Under the pieces are notes generated by a model. The model was given only the letters and a program-made list of their open reading frames with translations. It was not told where the DNA came from and searched no databases. From JAAFHB01 sp963675995 (GTDB lineage Bacteria > Bacteroidota > Bacteroidia > Bacteroidales > Prolixibacteraceae): a DNA stretch of 64,000 bases. Numbering within the stretch: position 1 is the stretch's first letter; each line of letters opens with the position of its first letter. Below are positions 35,144 to 43,697 of this stretch, piece by piece. The stretch covers positions 2,108,001 to 2,172,000 of the forward strand of contig CAXXIY010000001.1 of NCBI GenBank assembly GCA_963675995.2. The letters run 5' to 3'. A program made the translations under genes and the position numbers.

Positions 35144-35923
35144 ATGGCTGTTCCACGTACAACCAAGATTCCTTATGAAATGTGCTTAGGTGCGCTTGTT
35201 TGCCGGCATGTTCGCCTGCTTCAGTTGTACGTGTATTTAAAATTACAGTGTAGCGGAAAAATCCGGATTGACAAAGAACTAATGGAGAAGATCCGGATTG
35301 ACTTAGGATTAAAGTCAATTCGAACTATTACGGATTGCTTGAGGGAATTGCAAAAGAAAGGTTGGATCACTTATAGTAAAGCATCTGGATTTTATTTTAT
35401 CAAAGGATTTGACGAGATCAGAAAATTAAATGGTTTTTATCGTAGAGCCGGTGTTGAGTTCAGCATCGATGATATTAAACAATTCAAGGAATTTCTTACT
35501 GCCGTTATAATAGGCTCCTTGATACATACACAGAAGAGAAGGGCACAGGCCGTCGAGCTCAAACAGGGAAGCTCCAAGACCCCGGCCTGTGTGCTCTCTT
35601 CAAAATATTATCCTGTAGCAAATGAAGCCCTGGCAAGCATTCTTAATGTTTCAATATCCACGGCTTTTGAACTTAAGAAAGCTTCAAAAAAATGTGGATT
35701 CATAGCGATTAAGAAGAATCTACAAGTGCTGCCAGGGATAAGTCCAAATTTGTCAAGAGAGTTCAAGAAGTATGGGGACATACCAATTCACCTAATCCGG
35801 TATTCAAATCATAAGATTTGCGTGCAAGGCCCTGATCTGTTGCGCTCTAAAATCCACTTTGCAAAAAGAAAGAAGATTGTAAATCCTTTGGATTCTTTGG
35901 GGATCCTTCCTAATGGACCATAG
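35144..35923 (+). CDS. Winged-helix-like protein of the element backbone
   Basis: A 259-aa soluble protein. The first third has a winged-helix pattern ('SIRTITDCLRELQKKGWITY', basic recognition helix, then a short wing). A second HTH-like segment sits at about 160-190 ('EALASILNVSISTAFELKKA'). This pattern is usual for regulators or for replication initiators, and similar genes follow Xis-like genes in Bacteroidota elements. It follows the excisionase-like gene with a 2-bp gap. The exact function is unknown; a RepA-like role is possible but I see no ori-specific evidence. Confidence 0.5.
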   Translation: MAVPRTTKIPYEMCLGALVCRHVRLLQLYVYLKLQCSGKIRIDKELMEKIRIDLGLKSIRTITDCLRELQKKGWITYSKASGFYFIKGFDEIRKLNGFYRRAGVEFSIDDIKQFKEFLTAVIIGSLIHTQKRRAQAVELKQGSSKTPACVLSSKYYPVANEALASILNVSISTAFELKKASKKCGFIAIKKNLQVLPGISPNLSREFKKYGDIPIHLIRYSNHKICVQGPDLLRSKIHFAKRKKIVNPLDSLGILPNGP

Positions 35924-36013
35924 TTATTTATAACATAATATTTATGGAAAAATATCGAAACATTAAAGAAGGGTTATTAAGGATATTTAAGAATTATCTA
36001 ATAAGTAAACATA

Positions 36014-36427
36014 ATGAGTACTGTACGATTAAAAGAAAGAATAGAATTAAAAGGAAGTTGTAAAGGAACAACTGCAACTCTTATTGAGAGAACTGCTTCC
36101 AAAGCCCTTTATCAGCGGGATGATGGATACTGGGAAACCTTTCTGGTCAAAATTAATCCTGCCATGGTTTATGTCAAGGGGGAATGGACCGCTACTGGTG
36201 AAACCAAAGAGGTATATCCTAATGACAATGCATTTGGTGTTTTTGCCTGGTGCGGGAAAGAAGAAAAGATCAGGAATTTTTATGAATCATTATCTGAAAG
36301 TAGAAATGCCGATTATGCTAATGACGTATCTCGATTTTTCCGTAGATCTCCCGAAAGTAAGGCAATTGCTCCACTGAAAGAAAATAACGTTAAAAATCAG
36401 GAACAGTTTATTAATTCTTTTTTGTAA
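36014..36427 (+). CDS. Small conserved-type protein of the element backbone, unknown function
   Basis: A 137-aa soluble protein ('ATLIERTASKALYQRDDGYW' then 'AMVYVKGEWTATGETKEVYP'). The N-terminal part looks like a small beta-sheet domain; the C-terminus is charged and probably disordered. No motif is recognised. It is followed after 11 bp by the DUF6371 gene on the same strand, so both belong to one transcription unit. Confidence 0.55.
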   Translation: MSTVRLKERIELKGSCKGTTATLIERTASKALYQRDDGYWETFLVKINPAMVYVKGEWTATGETKEVYPNDNAFGVFAWCGKEEKIRNFYESLSESRNADYANDVSRFFRRSPESKAIAPLKENNVKNQEQFINSFL

Positions 36428-36438
36428 AAACAGAAATT

Positions 36439-37470
36439 ATGAGACAGAGTAAAATAAATGAAGATTTAAACTCGGCTTTAAATGAAACGAACACGTATGA
36501 TGGTCTAAATGAAAAGCCGGTCATTCCCCAAAGACTTAAACGGAAAAGAAGCCGAATAAAATACTCCCCTTCATATATTGCTTTCGAGTGGCTTATAAAA
36601 ACAGCAAATACTTATTGGCAATCTAACAACTTTGCCAAATACCTCCGTAACCTGTTTGGTGAGGACATTGCCTTAATAATTATCAACCATTATTCGATTG
36701 GCACTTCAAAGGTTTGCTTAGGTGCGACCATCTTTTGGCATAGAGATAATTGGGGTGAAGTTAGGACAGGCAGGATCATTCAATTCAATGAGGAAACAGG
36801 AAAAAAGACTAAAGTAAATGGTCCTGTAAATCAGTGGGTGCATAACTATTTAAACCAACCAAGTTATAATTATGTACCATGTTTTTTTGCAGAGAATCTA
36901 ATAGAGAGATTCTCAAGTCCTGTCGCAATCGTCGATAATGAAAGAGCTGCATGCATTGCGGCTGCTTATATGCCAAAGTATACCTGGATTGCATCTTGTG
37001 GCTTAAGAGAGTTAACCAGTAATAAATGTGCCGTGCTTAAGAATAGAAAAGTCGTTCTCTACGCTCCACTAGGAGGATATGATCTATGGAAGAAAGTTGC
37101 AGACAGAGAAAATTTTGAGATATCCGATTACCTTGAGAAAATTGCCACAGATGAAGAGCGCGTATCCAAACTTGACATTGCCAATTACCTCATAAGGTTT
37201 GATTCTCGAGAATTCAGAGCATATCTTGAAAACCCTATAAGACCACCGGAGCAACCATTTTATATGGTATATCCGATCGAACCAATTGGGAAATTCTGTC
37301 CTGACCATTTTATTCATGAAGATTCTGATAAGAAGTGGTGGAAATCGTTCAATGGTCAAGACGATAATTCACAACCAAAACCAAAACAACGCGGTCATAC
37401 CAAGGAGTTTCTTATGAAAAGATGCGCATGGAGCGATCCTAATAAGAATAGCGAAGGGAAAACTAAATAA
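36439..37470 (+). CDS. DUF6371 (TOPRIM/primase-related) protein
   Basis: A 343-aa protein. The centre shows the DUF6371 sequence plan: 'YSIGTSKVCLGATIFWHRDN' followed by 'AIVDNERAACIAAAYMP' and 'WIASCGLRELTSNKCAVLKN'. The last two resemble the acidic strand and helix of a TOPRIM-like fold in mobile-element primase-like proteins; the usual Glu of 'VESEKTA' is Asp here. The C-terminal part has a helical bundle and a basic tail. Such proteins are common on Bacteroidota plasmids and ICEs and are thought to act in DNA replication of the element. The reaction is unproven. Confidence 0.7.
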   Translation: MRQSKINEDLNSALNETNTYDGLNEKPVIPQRLKRKRSRIKYSPSYIAFEWLIKTANTYWQSNNFAKYLRNLFGEDIALIIINHYSIGTSKVCLGATIFWHRDNWGEVRTGRIIQFNEETGKKTKVNGPVNQWVHNYLNQPSYNYVPCFFAENLIERFSSPVAIVDNERAACIAAAYMPKYTWIASCGLRELTSNKCAVLKNRKVVLYAPLGGYDLWKKVADRENFEISDYLEKIATDEERVSKLDIANYLIRFDSREFRAYLENPIRPPEQPFYMVYPIEPIGKFCPDHFIHEDSDKKWWKSFNGQDDNSQPKPKQRGHTKEFLMKRCAWSDPNKNSEGKTK

Positions 37471-38603
37471 TGCAATGTAATAATTCAGAAATAATCAGGC
37501 AATGGCAATCATTCAAAGATATGCGTAAAGAACTTTAAATGTCAATTTAGTCCAGGCACTTATGTTCATGAAGAACCCTTTCTTGGGAATGACGGAAAGT
37601 TCAAAGTAGGAAGATTAGGTTCTTTGTATTATGTTCCATCTAAGGATTATCATATCAAACGCAATCCTTGCGTGCCCATCAAAGATTTGCATAAGTTTAA
37701 TCTTACTGATCCTGCGTTTTTAATGCAAAATTGCTCAGACCCACAATCTGAGAAAAACCTTGAAGAGAATTGGGTAAAGATTTTTGTAAGGACGAAAGTA
37801 ATAATTCCTGAGAAGGCTTTCCTACCAGTCCTAAACAGTATAATTCATGATCCACTACTTCCCATAATGTTAGTCCTAATCTGTCTTCAATTTCACCGAG
37901 TTTTTTGTAAAATTTTTTAAGAGGGAAAAGGTATAAAAAGTACTCGTAACTCATTCTTTTTTAACTACTAATAAGATGTAATTTTATCTATGTCATAAGT
38001 ATTAATAATATTCAACGATTGTTTTTAAACTGTCTCTGAACTTGTCGAAAGAGACTTTGAACACAATGTACAGTACTCGCCCAACCAACATAGTAGATGT
38101 TTCGCAGGAAAGATCCTAACAGTTCATCATATCTCGAATCAATCACCCTAAACATCCCTGACAACACCGCAACAGTCTTAGCAACTCATACACGTAAGAC
38201 CACCTACCGCTACAACATCAAACTCTCCCAATGAAAGATTAAATCGGAAAATACTTATGAATGATCATTAAAACGAAACCGGTACAACTAAGCCGTATAA
38301 TTCTATACTGAACGGCAAACCAATTCAAAATTGTGTGCTGCAAAAAGCCAAACCTTTTCTTCACGGAGGATACATACGATTTTGCCAGTTGTTCATATTT
38401 GTACATACACTTCGAATCAACCTACACTGAGAAATTGGATTATTGTCAAGTAATTTTAAGCTTAACTGTAAAGTGTAACCACTGCCCATAATCTCTCTCT
38501 TAATCGTATGTACGTTTCCAAACCTATGTTTTAATTGTACATACCGTATTTGAGATATGAGTAGGAAGCTCCTATAACCTAAACCCTAAATATTTAATTT
38601 TTA
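37471..38603. other. 1.1-kb gene-poor stretch with a remnant ORF, a hairpin and octamer sites
   Basis: An open frame without a start codon runs from about 37500 to 37920 ('GTYVHEEPFLGNDGKFKVGR' then 'PSKDYHIKRN'); it may be a decayed gene. At 38032-38055 a GTCTCTGAA...AGAGAC hairpin resembles the dispersed 'CTGAGCTTGTCGAA'-type bacterial repeat. From 38398 on, GTACATAC-type octamers occur upstream of the ArdC gene. No intact gene was found. Confidence 0.4.
38401..38544 (+). promoter_or_regulatory. Three GTACATAC/GTATGTAC octamers upstream of the ArdC gene
   Basis: GTACATAC at 38401-38408, inverted GTATGTAC at 38505-38512, and GTACATAC again at 38537-38544, ending 110 bp before the ArdC start codon. 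The same octamers occur in pairs at 42349-42527. The spacing and two orientations look like operator sites for a regulator encoded on the element. Confidence 0.5.
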
Positions 38604-38654
38604 TTGGCTTGCAAATTGCTAATTACAAATCCATTAGAGCCAAGTGGTATACTT

Positions 38655-39560
38655 ATGAATAATGACATTTATGACCGTATTACAAACTTGATTATCGAAA
38701 GGCTTCAAGCCGGCGTGGTCCCCTGGAAACAACCATGGTCTTGTGACTCTTTACCGAGAAATGGTATATCCATGAAACCTTATAGAGGGGTAAATCACTT
38801 TGTGCTTTTAAGCCTTCAAAATTCCAGCCCCTATTACTTCTCTTTTCAACAAGTTAGATCATTAGGAGGTAATGTTAGAAAAGGCGAAAAGAGTGTTCCA
38901 GTTGTATTCTGGAAAATGCTGGAGAAGGAAGAGCATCCCGGAGAATTGAAAAAAACTCCTTTCCTCAGGTATTACAACGTGTTTAACCTTTCGCAGACCG
39001 AAGGAATCGACGCGAGTAAGATTCCTCCAACAGAAATTCATGATCACGATTTTGATCCTATTACTAAGGCAGAGCAGCTGTTAGAAGAATGGGAAGATTC
39101 TCCTAAAATGAAGTTCAATGAAAACCACGCCTATTACTCACCTGCTCAGGATCTAATCGGAATACCGAATCCAAGAACCTTCTTTAAGGATGAACAATAC
39201 TATTCTGTGTTGTACCATGAGATGATTCATTCAACTGGTCATACTAAACGACTGGGTCGCCACGACAAAATGAAAAATCTTCAATTCGGATCTCATTCCT
39301 ATAGTCAGGAGGAGCTTGTTGCAGAAATGGGTGCTGCATTCATATGCGGAATGACCGGTATAGAGCAGCATACAATCGAAAATAGTGCCTCTTACATCAA
39401 AAGCTGGATCAGGACCTTTAAAGATGATCCCAAAGTTCTGGTCATAGCTGCATCACAGGCTCAACGTGCAGTTGATTATATTCTTAATAACCGTAAATCT
39501 GAAGAACCGGAACATATCCCAGGCGAGAGAGAGCTGATATTAGAGCCTTTCGAGGTTTGA
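38655..39560 (+). CDS. ArdC-family zincin-like antirestriction protein
   Basis: The frame opens at 38604 with TTG, but the ATG at 38655 gives the usual ArdC start (MNNDIYDRITNLIIERLQAG) and is preferred. The protein has 301 aa. The N-terminal ArdC/DUF1738-type domain contains 'VVPWKQPW' and 'GNVRKGEKSVPVVFWK'. The C-terminal zincin-like domain has HEMIH (H188, E189, H192) and the third acid E224 in 'EELVAEMGAAFI'. ArdC proteins protect incoming DNA from restriction by binding single-stranded DNA and so help plasmids and ICEs enter. Its place beside RadC- and DUF6371-like genes is typical of mobile elements. Confidence 0.85.
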   Translation: MNNDIYDRITNLIIERLQAGVVPWKQPWSCDSLPRNGISMKPYRGVNHFVLLSLQNSSPYYFSFQQVRSLGGNVRKGEKSVPVVFWKMLEKEEHPGELKKTPFLRYYNVFNLSQTEGIDASKIPPTEIHDHDFDPITKAEQLLEEWEDSPKMKFNENHAYYSPAQDLIGIPNPRTFFKDEQYYSVLYHEMIHSTGHTKRLGRHDKMKNLQFGSHSYSQEELVAEMGAAFICGMTGIEQHTIENSASYIKSWIRTFKDDPKVLVIAASQAQRAVDYILNNRKSEEPEHIPGERELILEPFEV

Positions 39561-39584
39561 TCAAGTATTCTTCATCCATTCAAA

Positions 39585-39626
39585 GAAGGTCGTCTGAACA
39601 CCCTATTCAAGGCAATAACGACCTTC
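39585..39626. other. Hairpin between the ArdC and RadC genes
   Basis: GAAGGTCGT (39585-39593) pairs with ACGACCTTC (39618-39626) across a 24-nt loop. There is no T-run, so it is not a standard terminator. It could stabilise mRNA or be a protein-binding site. Confidence 0.4.
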
Positions 39627-39667
39627 TATCACATCGTCTGTTAATGATCAATTAAAACTATTTCATC

Positions 39668-40114
39668 ATGAATATTCCTGAACTAATCGCAGAAGTAAAA
39701 ATCTCCTATTCATCAAATATCAAAGCAAAGGATCGGTTTAAAATTACCTGTTCCAAAGATGCTGAAACCGCTTTCCGGTCAGTATGGCCTGCCTACGATC
39801 ACATTGAATTCTGCTACCTACTTATGCTTAACCGTCAGAACCAGGTCCTGGGATCGCATCAGATTTCGAAAGGTGGAATGACCGGCGCTGTGATAGATGT
39901 AAGAGTCATCTTCCAGGTAGCACTTAAGGCATGTGCCACATCAATAATAATTTCACATAATCACCCCTCAGGAAATCTTGAAACAAGTGATGCAGACCGG
40001 AAGATAACAAAGCAAATCAAAGAGGCCGGAGCCATTCTCGATATTCCACTGCTTGATCACCTCATTCTGACATCTGAGTCATTCTACTCTATGGCTGATG
40101 AAGGCCTCCTTTAA
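39668..40114 (+). CDS. radC: RadC-family JAB/MPN domain protein
   Basis: A 148-aa protein with the full RadC-like core: 'HIEFCYLLMLNRQNQVLGSH', 'AVIDVRVIFQVALKACATSI' and the MPN/JAB motif 'ISHNHPSGNLETSDAD' with two zinc-type histidines and an aspartate. Unlike chromosomal RadC it has no N-terminal HhH region, the usual form on mobile elements. The biochemical role is unsettled; the fold is that of metal-dependent deubiquitinase-like peptidases. It lies 107 bp after the ArdC gene on the same strand. Confidence 0.85.
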   Translation: MNIPELIAEVKISYSSNIKAKDRFKITCSKDAETAFRSVWPAYDHIEFCYLLMLNRQNQVLGSHQISKGGMTGAVIDVRVIFQVALKACATSIIISHNHPSGNLETSDADRKITKQIKEAGAILDIPLLDHLILTSESFYSMADEGLL

Positions 40115-40203
40115 ATCAAAATAATCATTAACGGCGTGCCAGACTAATTCCCTCCACTAACGGATGCCACAACAAGTCCCCAGGGCAGGGGCATACTACC
40201 ACT

Positions 40204-40629
40204 ATGGATATTAACGATTGGAATATTATCTCCACCTACACAAGAGCAGAGGCAATTGCAGACGGATTTCAGGTGCCTGTCAATCCAAAGGTTTGCAGGG
40301 AAGCCGGAATCATCTTCACCGTATTTCTTACACGGGGAGTTTACGACAAGTATGTAATGGTCCCTGAAAATATGCCTTTTCAGAGTGAGGAGGGTCGCCT
40401 CTGGGATATCCTGTATATGTTTTCTCTGAAAGCGCGCAGATGCAACGGAAATGAACTGAAATTTGAGTTCTGCTGTCAGCTTCCTGATGCAGGTAACTGG
40501 AGCAGATACGAAAAGGTCTGTGAAGGAAACCGGCTCATCAGGGAAGTCACTCTTAGGGCTGTGATTGGTCCACTTGACCTGGATGATCCTTCACCTGCAA
40601 TTACTATTATGTTTCCTGATGAAGATTAA
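40204..40629 (+). CDS. DUF6573 family protein
   Basis: A 141-aa acidic protein. The opening 'DWNIISTYTRAEAIADGFQV' and the block 'IIFTVFLTRGVYDKYVMVP' are the DUF6573 pattern, common on Bacteroidota and actinobacterial plasmids. The C-terminus ends in an acidic stretch (LDLDDPSPAI). No catalytic motif is visible and the function is unknown. It belongs to the backbone block between RadC and the zinc-ribbon protein, with a 15-bp gap to the next gene. Confidence 0.65.
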   Translation: MDINDWNIISTYTRAEAIADGFQVPVNPKVCREAGIIFTVFLTRGVYDKYVMVPENMPFQSEEGRLWDILYMFSLKARRCNGNELKFEFCCQLPDAGNWSRYEKVCEGNRLIREVTLRAVIGPLDLDDPSPAITIMFPDED

Positions 40630-40644
40630 TTAATAATACGCAAG

Positions 40645-41007
40645 ATGAACCTAAAACCACTCAATCTTTCCAGGCAACAGGAGTCAAACATTAAACTAAT
40701 TCTTTCCAATCAACTTGATCCGAAGGAGTTCTCAAGTGTGAAGTTCTGGATAGATCAATGCTACAATCTGCCCAATCTCAATGAGCAGAAGATGTGTGCC
40801 TTTAATCAGATACTATTCGCGTTTGGAATCGAATCAGTAGAAGGAGAATGGCAAAACGGCTATTGGTGTAATATTATATTCTCCTACGTAAACATGGGAT
40901 TTTCTGACCTGCCAACAATTATTCATCACCGGGATAAAGGCTTCATTATTGATTCAGTTGAGAACCTGCTTGTAAAATCAAAAAGGCATGCCAGATGCCA
41001 TAATTAA
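40645..41007 (+). CDS. Small backbone protein, unknown function
   Basis: A 120-aa soluble protein ('LNLSRQQESNIKLILSNQLD', 'IESVEGEWQNGYWCNIIFSY'). It has a helical N-terminal half and a Trp-rich segment, with no recognised family. Position and strand place it in the same unit as the DUF6573 gene. Confidence 0.5.
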   Translation: MNLKPLNLSRQQESNIKLILSNQLDPKEFSSVKFWIDQCYNLPNLNEQKMCAFNQILFAFGIESVEGEWQNGYWCNIIFSYVNMGFSDLPTIIHHRDKGFIIDSVENLLVKSKRHARCHN

Positions 41008-41030
41008 TCCGTAAGGCAGCGGTAAAGTAT

Positions 41031-41231
41031 ATGCAACACTCTTCTAACGATCCGAGAGTGATCACCGCAAAGTTTGCTTCCAAGTGCTCAAAGTGCAGTA
41101 AACCATTAAAAAAGGGTGACTTGGTTTACTACTGGCCCTTATCCAGAGAGGCATTATGTTCCGGTTGTGGTGAAGAACCGTATGGACAGTTTCTATTGTC
41201 TGTTCAGGACGAAGAGACCTATTCCGGTTGA
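41031..41231 (+). CDS. Zinc-ribbon small protein
   Basis: A 66-aa protein with two CxxC knuckles ('KCSKCSKPLKKGD' and 'EALCSGCGEEPYG'), so a zinc-binding fold is likely. It follows the previous gene by 23 bp. A nucleic-acid or protein-binding role fits the surroundings but is inferred from the fold only. Confidence 0.6.
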   Translation: MQHSSNDPRVITAKFASKCSKCSKPLKKGDLVYYWPLSREALCSGCGEEPYGQFLLSVQDEETYSG

Positions 41232-41399
41232 CAATATTCATCCGGTTATTGAAATAAGGAGGGAAGGGTGTGACCTTTTCCTTTTTTTGTAAATGTTCGA
41301 CCAATCTTCACTACTCCCGAGAAATTTATTTTATTCTGATATCCCCTACATATTTCATATATCAATCGCATTTTACTTTAAATCTTAAATTTTATCACA

Positions 41400-41708
41400 A
41401 TGAAAACTTTTGTTAAGAATTACATTGGAAAAGGAAAACAGGTCGCCGAATTACAAATCGTTAAGGTTACCTGTAAATTAGCTGATCTTGCTAAGTTTGC
41501 CTATGAGTATGATGGCATTCAGTATGTAACGTTTGAAGTCGCAAAGATGAAGTCAAAGGACAGTTTCGGCCGTGATCATACTTGTTACGTGTCCCATCGT
41601 GAAGAGACCGAAGGATCAGCAGTTAAAAACCAAGAAACAGAAAAAATTCCGACTCCAGTTGAAACTCCGAAACCAGAAGAAGTTCCTGCAGAGGAAATCC
41701 CATTCTGA
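41400..41708 (+). CDS. Small protein with SSB-like acidic C-terminal tail
   Basis: A 102-aa protein. The core ('MKTFVKNYIGKGKQVAELQI', 'YVTFEVAKMKSKDSFGRDHT') matches a common Bacteroidota mobile-element protein type. After a Pro/Glu-rich linker it ends in AEEIPF, closely resembling the DDIPF tail by which single-stranded-DNA-binding protein recruits its partners. A terminator follows 8 bp later. It may mimic or modulate SSB interactions; this is an inference from the tail alone. Confidence 0.5.
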   Translation: MKTFVKNYIGKGKQVAELQIVKVTCKLADLAKFAYEYDGIQYVTFEVAKMKSKDSFGRDHTCYVSHREETEGSAVKNQETEKIPTPVETPKPEEVPAEEIPF

Positions 41709-41715
41709 CTGAAAA

Positions 41716-41738
41716 AGAGCCTTGTATATCAAGGTTCT
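41716..41738 (+). terminator. Terminator after the SSB-tail protein gene
   Basis: A 9-bp stem (AGAGCCTTG/CAAGGTTCT, one G-T) with a TATAT loop and a run of T. Confidence 0.8.
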
Positions 41739-41884
41739 TTTTGTTTTTAGCTACGTATTAACTACTCGAATCATTCTGACAATTAATTTATTCGCTTGTA
41801 GAGAAACAAATTATATTCTACCAAGCGCTCAGAAATTTAATTTTTTCTGTATCCAGAGTACAATAGCTGGATAGTATCGATACT

Positions 41885-42271
41885 ATGAATAAAAGTAATG
41901 TTTTAGAAAAGCCAGCTCCAATTGCCGTTGAAGAAGTTAAAGTCGATGAAGTAGCTCAGACGCCTGTAATGACCGTGGTAAAGAGCGAACCCGTAGAAGA
42001 GTCCCGGAAACTTACGCTGGATGAGAGAATCCAAAAAGTAGAAGACCTCACACTGATGATCGAACGTTGGAGGCTGTTGTCTGAATCCAGACGGAAGCTG
42101 CAGACGTTTCAAATCGGTGCTGACTCCCTTAGTTCTGTGATTCTGCTTCGGGATGCAGCGGGGAATGAGTTTAAGACTTCTAATTCAAGTGTAATCACAT
42201 CCGTGCTTGAAGAGATGAAGAAGACCCTGGATCAGAAGGTTCGGGAAGTGGAACAGCAGATTGAATTGTAG
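41885..42271 (+). CDS. Charged coiled-coil small protein, unknown function
   Basis: A 128-aa protein rich in Glu, Lys and Val. The N-terminal half is low-complexity, the second half ('MIERWRLLSESRRKLQTFQI', 'EEMKKTLDQKVREVEQQIEL') is predicted helical or coiled-coil. No family is recognised. It stands alone between two terminators at the end of the backbone block. Confidence 0.5.
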   Translation: MNKSNVLEKPAPIAVEEVKVDEVAQTPVMTVVKSEPVEESRKLTLDERIQKVEDLTLMIERWRLLSESRRKLQTFQIGADSLSSVILLRDAAGNEFKTSNSSVITSVLEEMKKTLDQKVREVEQQIEL

Positions 42272-42275
42272 AGAG

Positions 42276-42291
42276 GAAGGCTACGGCCTTC
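42276..42291 (+). terminator. Terminator after the coiled-coil protein gene
   Basis: GAAGGC-TACG-GCCTTC stem-loop followed by a T-rich tail, 4 bp after the stop. Confidence 0.75.
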
Positions 42292-42321
42292 TTTTCTTTT
42301 AATCCTGGATATTGTGATTTT

Positions 42322-42600
42322 TATTTTTGGTCATAAACCATTTAAAACGTATGTACGAAAATCAGTAAGTGCCAAAACGTACATACAGATATGCATCACG
42401 AAGTAGTTTTAATGCTATCCTTTCTGAACCCCCTTCATTCGGAAAACAGTTAAAAGGAATTTCTATTTTGGTCATATAATATTTAAAACGTATGTACGAA
42501 AATCAGTAAGTGCATAAACGTGCATACAGATAAGCATCACGAGGTAGTTTTGATGGTATACTTTCTCCCCCCCTCATTCTGAAATCAATTAAAAGGATTT
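42322..42600. repeat. Two imperfect tandem copies of a ~140-bp unit with GTATGTAC...GTACATAC pairs
   Basis: Unit 1 runs from about 42322 to 42463 and unit 2 from 42464 to 42600. Each starts with ATTTTGGTCATA-type sequence and carries inverted octamers: GTATGTAC (42349-42356) with GTACATAC (42379-42386), and GTATGTAC (42490-42497) with GTGCATAC (42520-42527, one change). Between each pair is the shared AAAATCAGTAAGTGC. Iteron- or operator-like function is possible, or an origin of transfer. Confidence 0.6.
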
Positions 42601-43641
42601 ACTTCAAGTACTGACGGAAGCAGAAGAGCAAGATTAAGCGCCATCAATCAGGTTCTTTCATTACTATTATTTCCACAGGAAAAAAGATGGGTCCCCTTTA
42701 CCCCCGGGGGTACCCGCTGACCAGCATGCCTGGTTACAGGAAAGCCGTACTCGGTTCTCTTCCTCGTAAAGGTCTTATTTTTACTTCTACTTATTGAATA
42801 TGATTTAATGGGTTCGTAATGCCGTAATTGATAAATGGACAAGGTCTTAAAATAGGGAGGGTTTCACTTGACAGTTCTTCTGCTCAGCCGAAAGTAGAAT
42901 GCACATTATTTCTCCGTATTTAAAATAATTTATTTTTTTGGGGGGGGCTGTTTTTTTTCGATGCCCGGGGGACTTTTACGAACCCTCCGGAATATTTTTG
43001 TTTTCCTTCATGGAGACCAAAGAGAATATTATTGTTTTCCGTAATATAAAATATATAGATAGCTATCTTCTATTGCCTTATGAACACCAGTTTTTAAGGT
43101 ATCGAAAGCGTACTCCATTGTTGGCACATTTATGAATTACCCCAACAATTGTATGGTGGCTTCCCTTACCTTTACGCCATGCTAAATATATTATTCCGAT
43201 CGCTTTAACTCTACCGGAGTTTTCATTTTCATTAGGATATGTTGTAAAATTAGCCATCCTTTATTTGAATAGGAAGCATAAACCCGTAGATTTTGCATAT
43301 TTATAGAAAACCTATGGTGAAATTCCGGCTGCGATTCCTGCCGGGGTTGAATATCGTGTTGCAATATCTTTTCTATAAACATGTGATGCCTCAGGCATCT
43401 GTAACGAATATTATTCCGGTTCGGTGGCCATGGTTATTTGTCTGTGGCTGGTTTACATCACTATTCTGCCCCTTGTTTCGTCGACGCATGCTCCACAACC
43501 GCCTTTATAGCAGGTTTTGAGTGGTTTGCGTCTGGTCGATGTAATCTTTCGGGGTATCTCAAATCGGAAACAATTCACGAAGTGTAGTCCGGAAAGAAGA
43601 ATACTCAATTTTACACTATCCCTATTTTTTAATTCAGCGAG
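42601..43641. other. Eroded spacer with a HIRAN-gene remnant
   Basis: About 1 kb between the tandem repeats and the ImmA gene. It contains homopolymer runs (T, G and C) and no intact ORF. At 43066-43208 lies the degraded 5' end of a HIRAN-type gene (separate entry). Reading frames at 43293-43520 look protein-like only in part and were not identified. Confidence 0.5.
43066..43208 (-). pseudogene. Degraded duplicate of the HIRAN-gene 5' end
   Basis: About 140 bp that align with 47722-47866, the start of the HIRAN gene, on the same strand. The translation reads 'IIYLAWRKGKGSHHTIVGVI' against 'KIYLAWRKGKGSRRTIVGAI' in the intact gene. One extra T in the run near 43095 breaks the frame. There is nothing recognisable of the rest of the gene here. 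Confidence 0.75.
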
Positions 43642-43677
43642 GTTGACAATTAAGAATTATTTTGTATGTTTGTCAAC
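43642..43677 (+). promoter_or_regulatory. Inverted-repeat operator before the XRE-ImmA gene
   Basis: GTTGACAA (43642-43649) and TTGTCAAC (43670-43677) form perfect 8-bp arms 20 bp apart, with a TATTTTG near-match to the Bacteroidota -7 box between them (43658-43664). The HTH of the gene starting at 43698 is a good candidate to bind it and repress its own transcription. Confidence 0.6.
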
Positions 43678-43697
43678 AAAAAAAACTTACTGAAAGG

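Noticed and set aside
37624..37920. 98-codon ORF starting at TTG
   Set aside because: The open frame extends upstream without any ATG, and has no neighbours with spacing that fits; treated as a remnant.
38604..38654. Longer ArdC start at TTG
   Set aside because: The ATG at 38655 gives the canonical ArdC N-terminus; the extension has no family similarity.
42322..42600. CRISPR array
   Set aside because: Only two units of about 140 bp with no regular spacer-repeat pattern and no cas genes in the window.
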